From: Malaya genurostris
Taxonomy: Eukaryota; Arthropoda; Insecta; Diptera; Culicidae
NCBI RefSeq assembly: GCF_030247185.1
Contig: NC_080571.1
Span: forward strand, 27,207,198-27,271,197
Direction of reading: 5' to 3'
DNA length: 64,000 nucleotides
The notes beneath the pieces were generated by a model that was not told the origin of the DNA, did not search any database, and saw only the letters and a list, made by a program, of their open reading frames with translations. Shown one piece after another: positions 11,300 to 27,183 of the stretch; the stretch's first letter is position 1; every line of letters begins with the position of its first letter. The translations under genes were made by a program, and so were the position numbers.

Positions 11300-12763
11300 G
11301 CCAGAACCGATCTCCGCCGTATTTCGATTTTAACTGTATTACTAATGCAACAAACGCATGTAGTGATTTCACAATCGCTGTTTAATTGCTTTAAGGTCAC
11401 TTAAGGTACTCGGTCTGGCTGTCTGTTTGTCTGTCCAGTGCGGCGTGATAATTTGTTTGCGCTCTCTTAACTCGTAATGAAGTAATAAACCGTAGCAAAG
11501 CCGATCAACCGATGGATGTCATATTCCAGTACAACTAGCACAATTGTTATTGTTTCAAGATCGCTGGGACCCGATAGTCAACCGCCATTGGATTGCGATT
11601 GCGATCGGTGGCGGTGGGCACACACGCGAACATCGACCGCAACTTAATTCAATATCGTCAACGCGGCGATGCGTGCAGTTCGATCGCGTTTGCCGCAACC
11701 GTACAGTACAAGAATGATTGCCGCCATCGCGCATAAATGTGCTTGTAGGCTAAGCAAAGCAGGCGGCACCCGGCATTGGCATACAGCACCGTAGTAGCAT
11801 AGCAGTCAGAGCCTTCTACGTGTGCGCATACGGCAGATGCGTGCGACGCGCCGCAGCCCACTCTCTGGGTTGGATGTGTGTTCAGCCGTCATAATTGATG
11901 GCTTGTAATTGCGCCGCCGCGCGCGAGCACCGAATTGCGAGAATCCGACGCCACGAACATGTACCACCTTCTGGTAGCTTCCAACAGCAAAACAGCTAGC
12001 AAGGCAAGGGTGCCGAGGGAGACCGATACCGCTGCTTACGGGTCTTACATTTGACGCGGCGCAATTGGAGCAGAAAGTTGACATCGCAGTAGCCTCAGCG
12101 ATTTCCAATTTTCAAATTCTTGAGACGGTTTTGCCGTCACCGCGTCAGTGCTGGGAAAACTCCCAGACTAATCAACGCCGGATTCTCCGGGAAAAAAAGC
12201 GTTAAGAATCCGGGATGGTTTTTTTTTACTGCGACATAAACGCTACCCACTTCCGCTTATTGACGCTCGCCGTCGGTGGGAAGATTCCCGGGCTGACCGA
12301 AAAACGTCTACGACTCATTTGAATACGCAGCAAATCGGACCAAGTTCCCGATGTTATCGGCGGAACTTATCTCGACACATAAATGCCATCGCAACCAAGT
12401 CATTAAACGGACGACCGTAACAAAGTAGTCGCCAGGCAACAGTGTCAGTGTGTGTGTCGATGGCAACTCGTCTTCGTACCGTCATTGTCATTCCGCGTAC
12501 GCAAATAGCAGAAACACAATAGAGTTTCCTCAGAATCGGAAAAATGAAAATATTTTAATTTGCATTTCTCGAAAAGTAACAAAAAACAAAAACGAAACAG
12601 CGGTGACTCTGTTTGCTTACATCGTGATGAATCAAAAACTCTGCAGCCGATGGAAAAGACAAGGACGGGCGGTTGGGGGAGGGACACTCACCGTAAAAGT
12701 CGAGTAATTAAATCTAATTTTATCACCAACCACAGCCAAGCCAGTGACCACCCGGCAGCAGTT

Positions 12764-12822
<59 letters not shown>

Positions 12823-13190
12823 AAGAGCAGTAAGTAGCCCCGGGAGGGGGGGGAGGGGGTGGAAATTGGTTCCGGCGAGTGGCACAAAAACAAAAGACAT
12901 CCAATCCGGCTGGCAAGTACAAGCAAGTAACCAAGTAAGTGACTCTCGACGAATAAGGCGGCAATAAAAGTGAAGCACTTTAAGATCGCGCCGAGAGAAG
13001 AGTGGATGTAATACGGCGGCAGGTACATCGAGTTAAGTGTGTACAGTTGCTCCACCAGGAAGGTGCTGTTTTGTGTGGGTGACGCCCGGCTAGTGAATGG
13101 CCACCAAATGCCGCATGCCGCCGGTGGACTGGGTGGTGAAATGTCCAAATGCCATCGCGATGTCCATCAACCGAAGCGGTTGAGGTTTTT
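11300..13190. other. GC-richer non-repetitive island with (GA)n
   Basis: Composition and CpG content rise compared with flanks and no transposon signature was seen. Open frames up to about 140 codons exist on both strands with no recognisable domains. A 28-codon ATG frame at 13097-13183 (MATKCRMPPVDWVV...) ends at TGA; its start context is poor (T at -3), so it is not called as a gene. The island is a candidate for a host 5' exon, UTR or promoter; this is inference from composition only. Confidence 0.3.
12765..12821. repeat. (GA)n microsatellite
   Basis: Uninterrupted GA run of about 57 bp. Confidence 0.98.
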
Positions 13191-14078
13191 TTTTTTCTAT
13201 TTTAGTAGAGTGAAGTAGTAAAGCTTTACTTTCCATTTATCGGTTTCGAAAGAACCGTGCTGTTCGTTTGAGTGGCATTTTTCAATGCCTAATGTTCCAG
13301 GAAACGTAAGGCAATATTATATTTACAGAAAATTACCTTATTTCTCAATTTTAGTTCTTCAAACAAAAAAAATCAGAATTTTCGATTTGGTAACAATTTT
13401 GAAACAAATTCAAAATTGTATTACAGGAGGTTTGAGAACATTTTTTTTTGATATTTTTGAGACCTTTTCTAGATAACTTAAAGAAAGGTTCAACAAAATT
13501 TAGAAAATTTTTTGAGTTAATTTTGACTTGATACAATTTTTAGTTATTTTCGAGTTATTTTGTTACACAATTTGGGTGCTATTTTCCAACAGTTTTGGTA
13601 CAAATTTGAACCAGTCTTGCGACCATTTCTAAACAATTGTCTACCTTCTTGTTCAATAAAGTTACGGAAGTTTAGAAAGTTGTCACCTTAAAAAAGGCAT
13701 TTCAAGACAATATGAAATAATTTTGATGCAACTTTGAAGCACTTTGGTGACTTTTTTGAAACCATCTTTATACCATTCTCGCTGTCTAAAGTATCCTTCT
13801 GCATGCATCGTAAATATAATTATCTCGAGCTTCGAAAGAGTGTCCCTCTTCTTTTTTTAATTAGCAGTTCTACCCGCCTTGATGGTTTTGAATCACCAAC
13901 CACTTTGCTTTCGGTTGGTTTTTTTGGTAGCTCCTCCTAAAGCGTTCAACATATTGCTTAACTGGGACCATTTTTGTTGTTGGAAATCTTTGCCTCGTAA
14001 AGACTGAAATCGGAATCTATATATCTAAAAATATCTAAATTTTCAGCCCTGTTGTCAACCAAATGCTTCTTTTGCTTC
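13191..14078. other. AT-rich sequence, weak degenerate repetition
   Basis: No gene recognised. From about 13330 to 13790 words like ACAATTTTG and TTTGAAAC recur irregularly, suggesting an older, more decayed version of the short degenerate arrays elsewhere in the window. This is only suggestive. Confidence 0.35.
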
Positions 14079-14086
14079 ATGGACAG

Positions 14087-15450
14087 TAGAGATGGTTCGG
14101 GTTAAAAAAGTGGGCGGGTAATGCCAGAGACATAACTGGATGACTTGAATACGAAACACCCGTTTCTTCACACTTATGAAAATCCAGAATCGTTCTCATA
14201 AGTTGATATTTTGTTTGAATTTCATTTTTTTACTTCCAGAATTGTGTCGGAGCACTTATACTAATTCACGACAAACTTATTCTTACACACAACATAGTAA
14301 GCATTTTTCCAAACCCGAGCTCGACCCACACTCAATAAAAAAATTTAAAAATCTTTACCCGTACCTGATCCGAACCCGAAAAAAGTTCTGAAACCCGAAA
14401 AAAACCCGAGACACGACCAATACCCGTCGGGTTCGGGTTGGATTTTGGGTACAAATACCCGAAACTGGACCATCTTTACTGCAGAAGTACAGTAACAGCA
14501 ATGGAACGGAAGAAAATATCGAAAAGTTCTTTGAAAGTTATTATTCAGAATTTACTGGTACAAAATGTAAACCAGAATGAGTAAAAGGTGTCAATTTGTA
14601 CATTTCATTCCTACATAGTAGGTACCGCGAGAATGCAATGGCGCTCAATGTGTCATAACCGTCGTCCGGGCATGAGAAAGACAAACAAGCGTCACAAGTT
14701 CTCCTCTTTGATACTCGTTGAAACCAAACATTTTAGAAACCTATAATTTTTAGATTATAAATAAATTGCTGAACATATTTTCGATTGTATAGAGAAGAAG
14801 TTATGTTGCTGCCATAAATATAATAAGAGATAATCACGATAAAGTTCTACCCATACTTGTCCCAAGTAGCAATTAAAACTTGTTAAAATTGGCATGTTTC
14901 ACAATAGCTACAGAACGGTTATTCATGTCAGATATGTTTGACAAATGATTTTACATGTTTTATCAACAAATGTGAAAATCATTCATATTACTGCTTGTGA
15001 AACCAAGTCAAAAACCTAAACGGATTAAGTTCCACATCGGTTTATTTAACTGATTCTATAATAAGTTTATTTGAGCAGTTTCATTTTCGGTTTCTACTTA
15101 ACAAATATGATTGATATGAAACATATCAAACAAGAAACTTGTTGCACATCATACAAGCAAACTGCGCTTTTTCAATCGCACAATCGTTGCGAGAAGAGTG
15201 AAGAAAAACAATGCTAGAACAATGTTTGCTACTTAGGGTACAGAGTGAATTCTGAAAAGGCGCCCGATATGAAAGTAAGTTGGAGTCACGACAGAATTTG
15301 GTCGGGTCTCGGATATTTCAATATATTCTTTTGAGTCAGGTTCGGATTTTGAAGAGAAATTGTTCTCGGGTTGGAGTCGGATACTGGGAAAAGTTTTTTT
15401 TTACTTTCGCTCAGGTTCGGGTTTGAAAATTGCTTACCCGTCCATCTCTA
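14087..15450. mobile_element. hAT-like element with TAGAGATGG ends
   Basis: The left end TAGAGATGGTTCGGGT and the right end (reverse complement TAGAGATGGACGGGT) form an imperfect TIR. Flanks are ATGGACAG (14079-14086) and ATGGACAT (15451-15458), a 7/8 match to an 8-bp duplication. Both subterminal regions are full of CCCGAA/TTCGGG words (14310-14470 and 15260-15430) in inverted orientation. An internal copy of the end (CCATCTTTACTG near 14470) and a family A-like phrase ('ggtaatgccagagacataac', 14116) suggest nested material. No transposase is visible. Confidence 0.7.
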
Positions 15451-16313
15451 ATGGACATTTATTTTTTGAGTCAGCAAACAGCAGAGAATCGATTTTTTTT
15501 CTGAAAAATCAACCATATTATCTAGGGTAAGGGCTCCCTATTTCATCTCAGCTCCAATATCCATCTCATTCCTTCATCTCATAATTTTGAACATTAATCA
15601 TACCTTTCAACGTACCTGAACAAAACTGTGGAACGATTTAAAACATTTATTCAAGGTTTTGCCACACTTTCCAATTGAAAAAAATAGTTTAAAAACCTTC
15701 ATCGACTGCTTTTTTCAATTAAAATAAACTCAATTTTTGATTTAGGAACCACTTTCGTCTCAAGTTTTACAATTCATCATGTTTCTAAATATTTACTAAT
15801 CGGCTCGTCTCAAAACATGATCACTATTCCACATAATTACACCACTATTCAATGTTGGAATATCCTTATAGTTAGTACTGTTCATTTTCCACTTGTTTAA
15901 TCAACGATTGAAGACTTCTTAAATTACCTGATAAGCAATAAAATCAATAAAAAATATGAGATGAAAAATTGCACTTAATTCACTTGATTGCGCTTTGTTT
16001 TCATCTCATTTCGTATCGCAAGGTTGCCAAGTTTATAAAAATACTTTTTTCTTCTTTAAATTATCATCAACAAGTATTTTTTGGTATCCATGACATTAGT
16101 TTAATTATATCATTGATATTTATATACAAATAATACTGTTTCGGATTCTAATATTACTAAATAGAGCGTGTTAAATACTAATCAAATAACCATTGTGGCA
16201 AATCTAGTTGCACTGGTTTCATTCCGATATATGTCAATATAACGCTGTTGAGTGTGTGCGTTTTATCGGTTGTGCACAGAGATGCCAGATATTTTCATAG
16301 AAAATCTGCCTTT

Positions 16314-16867
<554 letters not shown>

Positions 16868-17445
16868 TAAAAAAATTAAATTTTCTATAACAAAATGATG
16901 TTCAATTATTATTCTTTATGTCTCCCTAAGTCGTTGCCGCGCTCAAAAGAATATGCAATAACAATTGAATTCTATATATTCATCTCTCATCTAGTTTAAA
17001 AATGTTTCATGATGCCATGACTTCCATGAATATCAGTTCAAATTGGTTTAAAATTAAAATATAAATGTATTTCCATTTTAGTATGAGATTTGTCCGTTGA
17101 TTAATAAACTTTTGTATCATCATTGCAATCAAATACTAATAGATGCTCAAACAGAAAAATATAATTTGAATCTGAACCTGTACAAATCTGCATTGAATTT
17201 AGGTAATCTGTATTAAATCAGTATACGAAAACAAAACTCTTCAGAATACAGATAAATCTGTATAAATGGCATCTCTGATTCTGCATTTTGTTTTTTGAAG
17301 GCTAATCCTATGAAGTGTCATTCTGGAACGATACATTAAACATCTTATTTACTGTTCGCACTAACTGTCACATTTTCGTACTGCGTTTCGGAACGATTAA
17401 AATTCAACAATAGAAGAAAAAAGAATTGTTTATGCTTTCTCAAAT

Positions 17446-21221
<3,776 letters not shown>

Positions 21222-22287
21222 AGAAGCGCAAAAAAAAAACTGAAAGAAATGGGAAACCAAAAGAAAAACAAAATTTCGGAGAAGAAATTATTAAATTAAA
21301 GTTGATAAATAAATAAAAATATTTGGTTCTATCGAATCTAACTGTAGTTTGATGTAGTTATTGAAAACTAATCAATTTGCCCATTGTTTGGAATGTTTTG
21401 TGATGATAAGTTTGGAAAACATCCTGGAAGTTCTACCGATTGAAATACTCTAAATTTGGTGAAAGTACTCGGCCCAAGTTTAGTGACACTTTCTGAGTTG
21501 TTCCCATGTTATGCTGAAAAATTCAAAAACATATTCTCGTAAAAATATCGATTTTTGCCAAATTAGTAATGTTCTGCCTCAAACTCCCTGTTATGATCAT
21601 TTAATACAACTCCTCCGCCTTGAAATACCCTTATGACAACCTTAGAACATGTACTTGTGCCATGTTTAGTACTGATGTTTTGAGTCGTTTCGGACTTATA
21701 TTGGATCATATAAATAATTTGACCTTTGACCGCCTTGTTAGGGACACGTATTTCATTCACTCCGTCTACAATTCTTCAGCCTAAATATTAACAATTCCTT
21801 TTTTTAAAATTTATCATATTAACTTTACAACACAATTTGTTATGTAGAAGAAAACGTAAACGACCCAACAATTTTTTAACGTCGAAATAATTCCAAACTG
21901 GTTCTAAAAGTATCGTGTGTTATCTTATAGTTTTCATCAGGCCCTTTTTCAGAAAAATTCTGAAATTTTCAACCTGAGAGTGTAATAGTGTAATGTTTTG
22001 TTTTGATTGCTGTCGCCATTGCTAATTAATAAGATGAATAAAGGACCAACGATAGGATGAATAAAAATCCATTGAGATGGAATTAGGAGCAGAGTAGTGA
22101 ACAAATAATAATTGTTTTTTGCTGTTTTATGATCATTTTTAAAATTTTCAAGGAATGTGAATCAAATCTCAATGTGGAGCAAGGTGAATTATGCAGAAAT
22201 ATGATAAAATCATAGTAATTTTAGTGGCTAAGTCAGGTAATTTAGGTAAAGTCCTTACAAATGAGATGAAATAGGGAGCCCTTACCC

Positions 22288-23114
22288 TATTTACGCTGAG
22301 GAAGTGACCAATCTTCACATTTTGTGGTAGATTAGAACTTTTCCGGGTTAACCGCCGTATTCGAACTGGATCCGAATGTTCACAAAACGAACTTGTCAAC
22401 ACAATGCACAGATAAAAATATTTTGTGAATTTACATTTATTTTCATGCACATAATTAGAGCAGGTAATTGAATGGAAAGTTACATTACAAAACTAAGCGA
22501 TTTGTAAATATACAGCCTTGTTCGATGAAAAAGTAAATGCATTTCAATGTAATTTTACATCAATCATGGTTTTAAATCAGATTTTCGTTTCAACTGATGT
22601 CTGTTTAATAGTTCGATTGGTTTACATGTCGTGTAAGTTTCATCTTTTCTTTCTGTGTGGCAATCGCTGCACAGTAGTCCGGATCGGCTATTTGGGGTGG
22701 CAAAAATGATCAGTATCGAAAAAGCCTTCTTTGAATTTGGACGGCATTAAACGGTGACTCTTATTATCTGGGTCAACCGAAATTTCCCTTCTCGTGTTTG
22801 GTGTCTTTCAACATTTTTTAGGGCTAATTAAAACCGTTTTTTCGTGACTGATGCATTCCGATAGCGCTTTTAGAACTGAAGTTGTTGGAAAAACTAGTTC
22901 AAAAACCTTTAATTTTAATACTATGCGATTTTATTAAATATATTATCACTCGAAACTTTTAATAATTTTGGTTAAAATTTATGCGATTTAATTTATAACA
23001 CATGAAAGATTTGCCATTTTTGGATTATACTCATTTGAATAACTTTGAAAGTCTTTAATGTACGCATAGTCTGCTTGTAAATGTGATTCAATTGAGGCTG
23101 TTAATTGTTTGTTA
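22288..23114. other. AT-rich sequence between pogo and mariner
   Basis: No gene or repeat recognised. Short open frames have no domains. Confidence 0.4.
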
Positions 23115-23116
23115 TA

Positions 23117-24398
23117 ACAGATCGGCTGAAAAGTTCGTATCGTTTCTATGAGAGGGCGCCACTAGAATTAAATCCATACCATTTTCAGTTAGTACCAACC
23201 TTCAAAAGATACGTGTATAAATTTGACAGCTGTCTGATTATTAGTTTGTGAGATATTGCATTTTGAGTGAAGCTACTTTTGTTATTGTGAAAAAAATGGA
23301 AAAAAAGGAATTTCGTGTGTTGATGAAACACTACTTTTTGATGAAAAAAAGTGCCGCCGATACCAAAAAATGGCTTGATGAGTGTTATCCAGACTCTGCA
23401 CCGGGCGAAGCAACAATTCGTAAGTGGTTTGCAAAATTTCGTACTGGTCATATGAGCACCGAAGACGATGAACGCAGTGGACGTCCAAAAGAGGCTGTTA
23501 CCGATGAAAACGTGACAAAAATCCACAAAATGATTTTCAATGACCGTAAAGTGAAGTTGATCGAGATAGCTGACACCCTAAAGATATCAAAGGAACGTGT
23601 TGGACATATTATTCACGAATATATGGATATGAGAAAGCTTTGTGCAAAATGTTTGCCGCGTGAGCTTACAATCGATCAAAAACAACAATGAATTGATGAT
23701 TCTGAGCAGTGTTTGGAGCTGTTATATCGAAATAAAACCGATTTTTTTCGTCGATATATAAGAATGGACGAAACATGGCTCCATCACTTCACTCCGGAGT
23801 CCAATCGACAGTCAGCTTAGTGGACTGCACGCGATGAACCGACCCAAAGCGTGGAAAGACTCAAAAATCGGCCAGTAAGGTTATGGCGTCTGTATTTTGG
23901 GATTCGCATGGTATAATTTTCATCGACTACCTTGAAAAGGGAAAAACCATCAACAGTGACTATTATTAGAGCGTTTGAAGGACGAAATTTCAAAAAAACG
24001 GCCTCATTTGAAGAAGAAAAAAGTTTTGTTTCATCAAGACAATGCACCGTGTCACAAGTCGATGAAAACCATGCTGAAATTGAACGAATTGGGCTTCGAA
24101 TTGCTTCCTCATCCACCGTATTCTCCAGATTTGGCCCCCAGTGATTTTTTCCTGTTCTCAGACCTCAAGAGAATGCTCGCTGGTAAAAAATTTAGAAGCA
24201 ATGTAGAAGTAATCGCTGAAACTGAGGCCTATTTTGAGGCAAAGGACAAATCGTACTACAAAAATGGTATCGAAAAGTTGGAAGATCGCTATAATCGCTG
24301 TATCGCCTCTGATGGCAATTATGTTGAATAATAAAAACGAATTTTGGCAAAAAAATGTGTGTTTCTATTAAACGATACGAACTTTTCAGCCGAACTGT
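23117..24398 (+). mobile_element. Irritans-type mariner element
   Basis: 1282 bp, the usual mariner length. TIRs: ACAGATCGGCTGAAAAGTTC at the left, and ACAGTTCGGCTGAAAAGTTC as reverse complement of the right, both continuing GTATCGTTT. TA flanks both ends (23115-23116 and 24399-24400). The body is a single decayed mariner transposase. Confidence 0.95.
23296..24331 (+). pseudogene. Mariner transposase (irritans subfamily), inactivated
   Basis: Starts MEKKEFRVLMKHYFLMKKSA and keeps family landmarks: GRPKEAVTDENV, KISKERVGHIIHEY, MDETWLHHFTPESNRQ (first catalytic Asp), HQDNAPCHKS (second) and HPPYSPDLAPSDFFLF (third, D34D type), ending GNYVE. It is broken by TGA at about 23689 (expected Arg codon CGA, a CpG-type change), TAG at about 23818 (expected Glu) and frame shifts between about 23840 and 23990. 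The whole is about 11 bp shorter than the ~1047 bp I recall for full irritans-type genes. Closely related to Himar1-type transposases by recalled motifs. Confidence 0.93.
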
Positions 24399-24519
24399 TA
24401 ATCTTGTTTTTGCCTTTCTCATATAGAAAGGCTATGCAATTACTATGAAAACCGACTTTTTAACCGTGGCCCGTAGGTCCGAATGTCATATACCCAGCTT
24501 CACGAACTGAGCAAATGTC

Positions 24520-24528
24520 CGTGTGTCT

Positions 24529-24566
<38 letters not shown>
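24520..24566. repeat. (TG)n microsatellite
   Basis: GTGTGTCTGTGTCTG leads into an uninterrupted TG run; this TG tract is a regular internal component of family A (shorter versions near 28056 and 46998). Confidence 0.95.
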
Positions 24567-24573
<7 letters not shown>

Positions 24574-24788
24574 ATGCACTCACTTTTTCAGAGACGGCTG
24601 AACCGATTTTCACAACCTAAGATTCAAATAAAAATATGGTTCCATAGCCTGCTATTGAATTTCGTTTAGATCCGACTTCTGGTTCCGGAGTTACATGGTA
24701 ATATGCGAAAAATTAGAGAAAAAGTGTGCACTCAATTTTCTTTGAAACGGCTTAACCGATTTTCACATACAAAATTAAAGGTCTTATA

Positions 24789-25713
24789 AAGGGTGATTTT
24801 TTAAGAGCTTGAGAACTTTTTTAAACAATAAAACGCATAAAATTTGCAAAATCTCATCGGTTCTTTATTTTAAACGTTAGATTGGTACATGACATTTACT
24901 TTTTGAAGATAATTTCATTTAAATGTTGACCGCGGCTGCGTCTTAGGTGGTCCATTCGGAAAGTCCAATTTTGGGCAACTTTTTCGAGCATCTCGGCCGG
25001 AATAGCCCGAATTTCTTCGGAAATGTTGTCTTCCAAAGCTGGAATAGTTACTGGCTTATTTCTGTAGACTTTAGACTTGACGTAGCCCCACAAAAAATAG
25101 TCTAAAGGCGTCAAATCGCATGATCTTGGTGGCCAACTTACCGGTCCATTTCTTGAGATGAATTGTTCTCCGAAGTTTTCCCTCAAAATGGCCATAGAAT
25201 CGCGAGCTGTGTGGCATGTAGCGCCATCTTGTTGAAACCACATGTCTACCAAGTTCAGTTCTTCCATTTTTGGCAACAAAAAGTTTGTTAGCTTCGAACG
25301 ATAGCGATCGCCATTCACTGTAACGTTGCGTCCAACAGCATCTTTGAAAAAATACGGTCCAATGATTCCACCAGCGTATAAACCACACCAAACAGTGCAT
25401 TTTTCGGGATGCATGGGCAGTTCTTGAACGGCTTCTGGTTGCTCTTCACTCCAAATGCGGCAATTTTGCTTATTTACGTAGCCATTCAACCAGAAATGAG
25501 CCTCATAGCTGAACAAAATTTGTCGATAAAAAAGCGGATTTTCCGAATGGACCACCTAAGACGCAGCCGCGGTCAACATTTAAATGAAATTATCTTCAAA
25601 AAGTAAATGTCATGTACCAATCTAACGTTTAAAATAAAGAACCGATGAGATTTTGCAAATTTTATGCGTTTTATTGTTTAAAAAAGTTCTCAAGCTCTTA
25701 AAAAATCACCCTT
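24789..25713 (-). mobile_element. Rosa-like (DD41D) mariner with inverted duplicated 3' ends
   Basis: 925 bp bounded by TA (24787-24788 and 25714-25715). The ends are long, nearly perfect inverted repeats of about 170 bp starting AAGGGTGATTTTTTAAGAGC. Each arm contains not only the UTR but also the transposase's last codons (FRMDHLRRSRGQHLNEIIFK), read on the minus strand at 24896-24965 and on the plus strand at 25543-25606. So the element has two 3' ends and no 5' end. Removing it leaves 'cttata' joined to 'gttttctaaa', matching an uninterrupted family A copy at 33580 ('cttatagtttcctaaa'). Confidence 0.9.
24896..25555 (-). pseudogene. Rosa-like DD41D transposase, 5'-truncated
   Basis: A 219-codon open frame on the minus strand with ILFSYEAHFWLNGYVNKQNC, FQQDGATCHTARDSM and NGPVSWPPRSCDLTPLDYFL. 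The last two Asp are separated by 41 residues, the DD41D signature of the rosa group. The first catalytic Asp of the usual S-D-E-A-H-F motif is Tyr here (TAT), so the enzyme would be inactive even if complete. The N-terminal DNA-binding half is missing, replaced by an inverted copy of the 3' end that fuses in at MVHSENPLF. The frame is otherwise open to its stop. Confidence 0.88.
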
Positions 25714-26132
25714 TAGTTTTCTAAAAATTGCTGTAACATTTTATCCGGATCCGACTCCCGGTTCCGGAACTAAAGCGTGATAAGTGAAGAATTACCAATT
25801 TCATCAGTATTTTTTCGCGAACGATTATCAACAACGGGTACAAATCCCCTAAAACGACATCACTGGTCCCCCCCTTTTCCTGTTCCGGAAGCACCAAAAG
25901 TGGTGAAGAAAAACTCGAAATAGGAATTCACTTTGATTTCTTTGCGATGATTGAAACGATTTTCAAAAATGTTGACTTGAATTAAAGCTCATATTATCTT
26001 TAAAGCTACTGTAAAATTTCATCTGGATTTGACCTGGGGCTCCGCAGTTACAGTGGGATGAGTGTCAAAGTTTTCAAATCGCCATATTGAATGACAATAT
26101 ATACAACACCAGTACGTGGTGGTACGTGGTGG

Positions 26133-26767
26133 CAGTGCTGTAAAACTTCATTCAATTCAATTGAAACTGAATGTGAAACACATTGACGATCTATCGAATG
26201 CAGTAAACTTCACTCTCTGACACACACAATGTTTGCTGACGGCCCGAACGGGCAGCATTCAATTCATCACTCGTTTCTCTTCAATCGAGGCTCAGTTGAA
26301 CCACCGTCAGTTGATCTCTTGAAATGTCAAAATATCTCTTTCAATAGAGTGAGAGCGGCCTTCAAATGAGGTTCTTGTAAACATTCGAATTGGTTCAAGA
26401 TAATAGATGAAAGACAAACCAGATAGCTGAAATATCAATCACAGAATACACATAAATTAATTGTTTCCTCCTTAAGTTTTCATTTTTCATACTTTACTCC
26501 ATTTATAATTCTATTCGTTCGAATTTGCTTACTACCAAGAGCGAAGGCGATGAAGCAGGTAGATTACTTGGCACTCGAGACTGAGCAAACAAAACTTCAA
26601 ATGACTAGGTACGAATAATCAACTGACGATGAATGCCGGGAGCTTCACTTGAAAATGGCAGCAAAAGTCAAATTAGTAGAATTCGTAGAGATATGCTGAC
26701 TGTCAGCGGCCATAAATTTCATTTTCATCCTTTATTATTCGATTGAAAATGAAATTTTACCGCACTG
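26133..26767. mobile_element. hAT-type MITE with exact 8-bp duplication
   Basis: Flanked by CGTGGTGG on both sides (26125-26132 and 26768-26775). Ends CAGTGCTGTAAAACTTCATT and, as reverse complement of the right, CAGTGCGGTAAAATTTCATT. 635 bp without transposase. The first ten bases, CAGTGCTGTA, are the same as those of the hAT-like element at 30547. Confidence 0.9.
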
Positions 26768-26970
26768 CGTGGTGGTACGGTGGAAGAAGAAGAAGACGCA
26801 AAACGTACGATGCGTGCTTTGTTCTATTTAGTACACGCTATAAAGAAAACGAAACGGTTACGGATGTCTGCTACTAGTGTGTGATATTGATAAAAGACGG
26901 TGCTGGCATTGAAATATTTTTTGGCTATTCTATGATAAGTGTGACCGAAAGAGTAGAAGAATGTGGTGGT

Positions 26971-27183
26971 GTCAAGCAAAGTCTTGGCATTACACATTCC
27001 TTCCGTGGAATTTGGCCTTTCTGTTTCAACAGACTTCGCAGCCGATTCTTAGCGTACAGAATCATTGCATGGCTAGTACTATGGATCCTACTGACACTAA
27101 GAATCCTTCCAGGTCGGGGCTCGAACATACGACAGCTGGCTTGTAAAGACCAGCGTCCTATGCATTGAACCGCCAACCCGGGA
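26971..27183 (-). mobile_element. tRNA-derived SINE, copy 2
   Basis: Colinear with the copies at 9931 and 50983: minus-strand head GGGTTGGCGGTTCAATGCAT, box B GTTCGAGCCCC, tail GGAATGTGTAATGCCAAGAC. The anticodon-like loop has one extra base (CTTTACAA). I could not find a clean target duplication. Confidence 0.85.

Noticed and set aside
12560..13148. Overlapping 96-141-codon frames across the GA microsatellite
   Set aside because: They are Glu/Arg or Ser/Leu readings of (GA)n/(CT)n with unrelated flanks.
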